Origin: an uncultured Eubacterium sp.
Lineage (GTDB): Bacteria; Bacillota_A; Clostridia; Lachnospirales; Lachnospiraceae
NCBI GenBank assembly: GCA_948560485.1
Contig: CAOXUF010000101.1
Location: 1-7,180, forward strand
Length of the DNA stretch: 7,180 nt
Direction of reading: 5' to 3'
This document shows positions 5,746-7,180 of this stretch, piece after piece (within the stretch, counting starts at the first letter, position 1; the number at the start of each line of letters is the position of its first letter). The translations under genes were made by a program, and so were the position numbers. The notes beneath the pieces are model-generated. The model worked only from the letters and a program-made list of their open reading frames with translations. It did not search any database and was not told the origin of the DNA.

Positions 5746-7180
5746 CTATTGTAATGTAGATAAAGATTCAATAAGTTTTTCTGCCAGTTGGATTACGCTT
5801 TCATTTCCCTGTTTCGGCGAATACTCAAACCCCGGTGTGTCTCCCGGAATAAACTTCAATCTTCCTTTGTACTCTCTTACCAATATCGGTATGCGGGCAG
5901 TATCTACCTTTGCCTGATTCCACATGGTAAGTTTTATTTTCTTTTTATTTCCGGATATTTCCGTAACATATGCCTTGTGAGCTGCTGCCTTTAGCAATAC
6001 CACCTGCAGCAGATTTTCCACCTGATTTGGAATATCACCAAAACGGTCAATCAGTTCATCCTGCATGTCTTCGTATTCTTCTAAAGTTTCAATTCCGGCA
6101 ATACGTTTATATACATCCATCTTAATAGATTCATTTTTGATATAAGATGCCGGAACATATGCATCGCAGACCAAATCAACTTTTGTCTCAAAGCCATCAT
6201 CCACCTGATTTCCTTTCAGAACTTCAATCGCCTGATTCAGCATTTTGCAATACAAATCATATCCTACATCCTCCATATGTCCACTCTGCTGTGCACCAAG
6301 AAGATTTCCTGTCCCTCTGATTTCCAAGTCCCTCATGGCAATTTTCACACCGGAACCAAGCTCTGTAAAATCTCTGATTGCTCCCAGCCTTTTTTCTGCT
6401 ATTTCTGTTAAAATCTTATTTCTGCTGTACATTAAAAATGCATATGCCATACGGTTAGACCTTCCGACACGGCCACGGAGCTGATACAGCTGGGATAATC
6501 CCATTTTTTCTGCATTGTGTATAATAATGGTATTGGCATTTGAAATATCCAGTCCCGTCTCAATAATAGTTGTTGATACTAAAACATCAATATCTCCATT
6601 AACAAAATCATACATGATCTCTTCCAGTTGTCTTTCACTCATCTGTCCATGAGCAAAAGCAACATTTGCTTCCGGCACCAGATTCTGTACTATCAATGCG
6701 ACATCGCCAATATCCTGGACTCTGTTGTGTACAAAATATACCTGTCCTCCCCGTGCCAGTTCCCGATTGATTGCATCTCTTGCTATCTCTTCGTTGTATT
6801 CCATTACAAACGTCTGTATCGGCATTCTATCCTGAGGTGGTTCCTCCATAATGCACATATCTCTGATACCAATCAGGCTCATGTGGAGCGTTCTCGGAAT
6901 CGGTGTGGCCGTCAAAGTAATTACATCCACACTATTCTTCAATTCTTTAATCTGTTCTTTGTGCTTTACACCAAACCTCTGCTCCTCATCAATAATCAGC
7001 AGTCCTAAATCTTTAAACTTTACATCCTTTGACAAAAGTCTGTGAGTCCCAATGACAATGTCCACATATCCCTTTTTCAAATCCCGGATATTCTGCTCAA
7101 TATTACTTTTTGTCCGGAACCGGGACAACATTTCCACTCTAACAGGAAAATCTTTAAATCTCTGCTTAAACGTTTTATAA
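5746..7180 (-). CDS. mfd: Transcription-repair coupling factor Mfd, C-terminal 477 residues (5' end beyond window)
   Basis: Mfd is a DNA translocase that pushes RNA polymerase stalled at lesions off the template and recruits UvrA for nucleotide excision repair. The fragment opens in frame at base 7179 with YKTFKQRFKDFPVRVEMLSR, typical of the first RecA-like helicase domain, so no start codon lies in the window. Helicase motifs seen are THR (Ib), DEEQRFGV (motif II, about residue 64), TLTATPIPRTL (III), VSTTIIETGLDISNANT (V) and QLRGRVGRS (VI, about 233). The RGTGNLLGAQQSGH segment follows, characteristic of the RecG/Mfd branch. The C-terminal TRCF domain (about 330-440) includes AYVPASYIKNESIKMDVYKR. 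The stop is 17 bases before the lipoprotein gene, and it is probably the promoter-proximal gene of that pair. The Walker A motif and the UvrB-like N-terminus are off the window. No defects were seen. Confidence 0.97.
   Translation of the reverse strand, partial: YKTFKQRFKDFPVRVEMLSRFRTKSNIEQNIRDLKKGYVDIVIGTHRLLSKDVKFKDLGLLIIDEEQRFGVKHKEQIKELKNSVDVITLTATPIPRTLHMSLIGIRDMCIMEEPPQDRMPIQTFVMEYNEEIARDAINRELARGGQVYFVHNRVQDIGDVALIVQNLVPEANVAFAHGQMSERQLEEIMYDFVNGDIDVLVSTTIIETGLDISNANTIIIHNAEKMGLSQLYQLRGRVGRSNRMAYAFLMYSRNKILTEIAEKRLGAIRDFTELGSGVKIAMRDLEIRGTGNLLGAQQSGHMEDVGYDLYCKMLNQAIEVLKGNQVDDGFETKVDLVCDAYVPASYIKNESIKMDVYKRIAGIETLEEYEDMQDELIDRFGDIPNQVENLLQVVLLKAAAHKAYVTEISGNKKKIKLTMWNQAKVDTARIPILVREYKGRLKFIPGDTPGFEYSPKQGNESVIQLAEKLIESLSTLQ

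Overview
The window looks like one end of a draft-assembly contig from a low-GC Gram-positive anaerobe, most likely a clostridium of the Lachnospiraceae type. This rests on AT-rich intergenic DNA, GGAGG-type ribosome binding sites, the order mfd / SurA-N-like lipoprotein / D-Ala-D-Ala carboxypeptidase, and the cluster zinc-ribbon membrane protein / DUF5685-like protein / J-domain protein. Family calls come from reading translated sequence and motifs, with no database search.

Layout. Bases 1-28 are not genomic: they match the Illumina TruSeq read-1 adapter. Bases 29-825 (minus) are the N-terminal membrane and nucleotide-binding-like part of a polyprenyl-phosphate sugar transferase (exopolysaccharide priming enzyme). 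It is cut by the contig end and also interrupted by an in-frame TGA at codon 12. A divergent, AT-rich promoter region (826-1104) separates it from a plus-strand three-gene operon: a small two-TM zinc-ribbon protein (1105-1518), a DUF5685-like alpha-helical protein (1543-2334) and a J-domain protein with Gly-rich linker and Cys-rich tail (2327-3007). Bases 3008-4024 hold no convincing gene. Bases 4025-7180 (minus) are a second operon, transcribed mfd (partial) -> SurA-N-like lipoprotein -> DacA-type carboxypeptidase, convergent with the first.

The most notable part is the 1-kb convergent intergenic region. It contains two large inverted-repeat elements (3013-3283 and 3724-4019) that are homologous to each other in opposite orientation. 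Each starts five bases after the stop codon of its neighbouring gene, so each lies sense-strand in the 3' UTR of that gene. Both share the TIR-like end GGTTTGTAG...CTACAAACC (one mismatch in element 2) and long outer arms. Both also share an inner core of two hairpins closed by a short helix. The bases outside the helices are almost invariant, while the helices have changed by paired substitutions. That is the signature of a structured RNA or a structure-dependent mobile element. I do not recognise the family.

The minus-strand operon couples DNA repair (Mfd) with two envelope proteins acting outside the membrane. The plus-strand operon has no established pathway. Its J-protein implies recruitment of DnaK, and its zinc ribbon and Cys-rich tail suggest metal or redox chemistry at the membrane.
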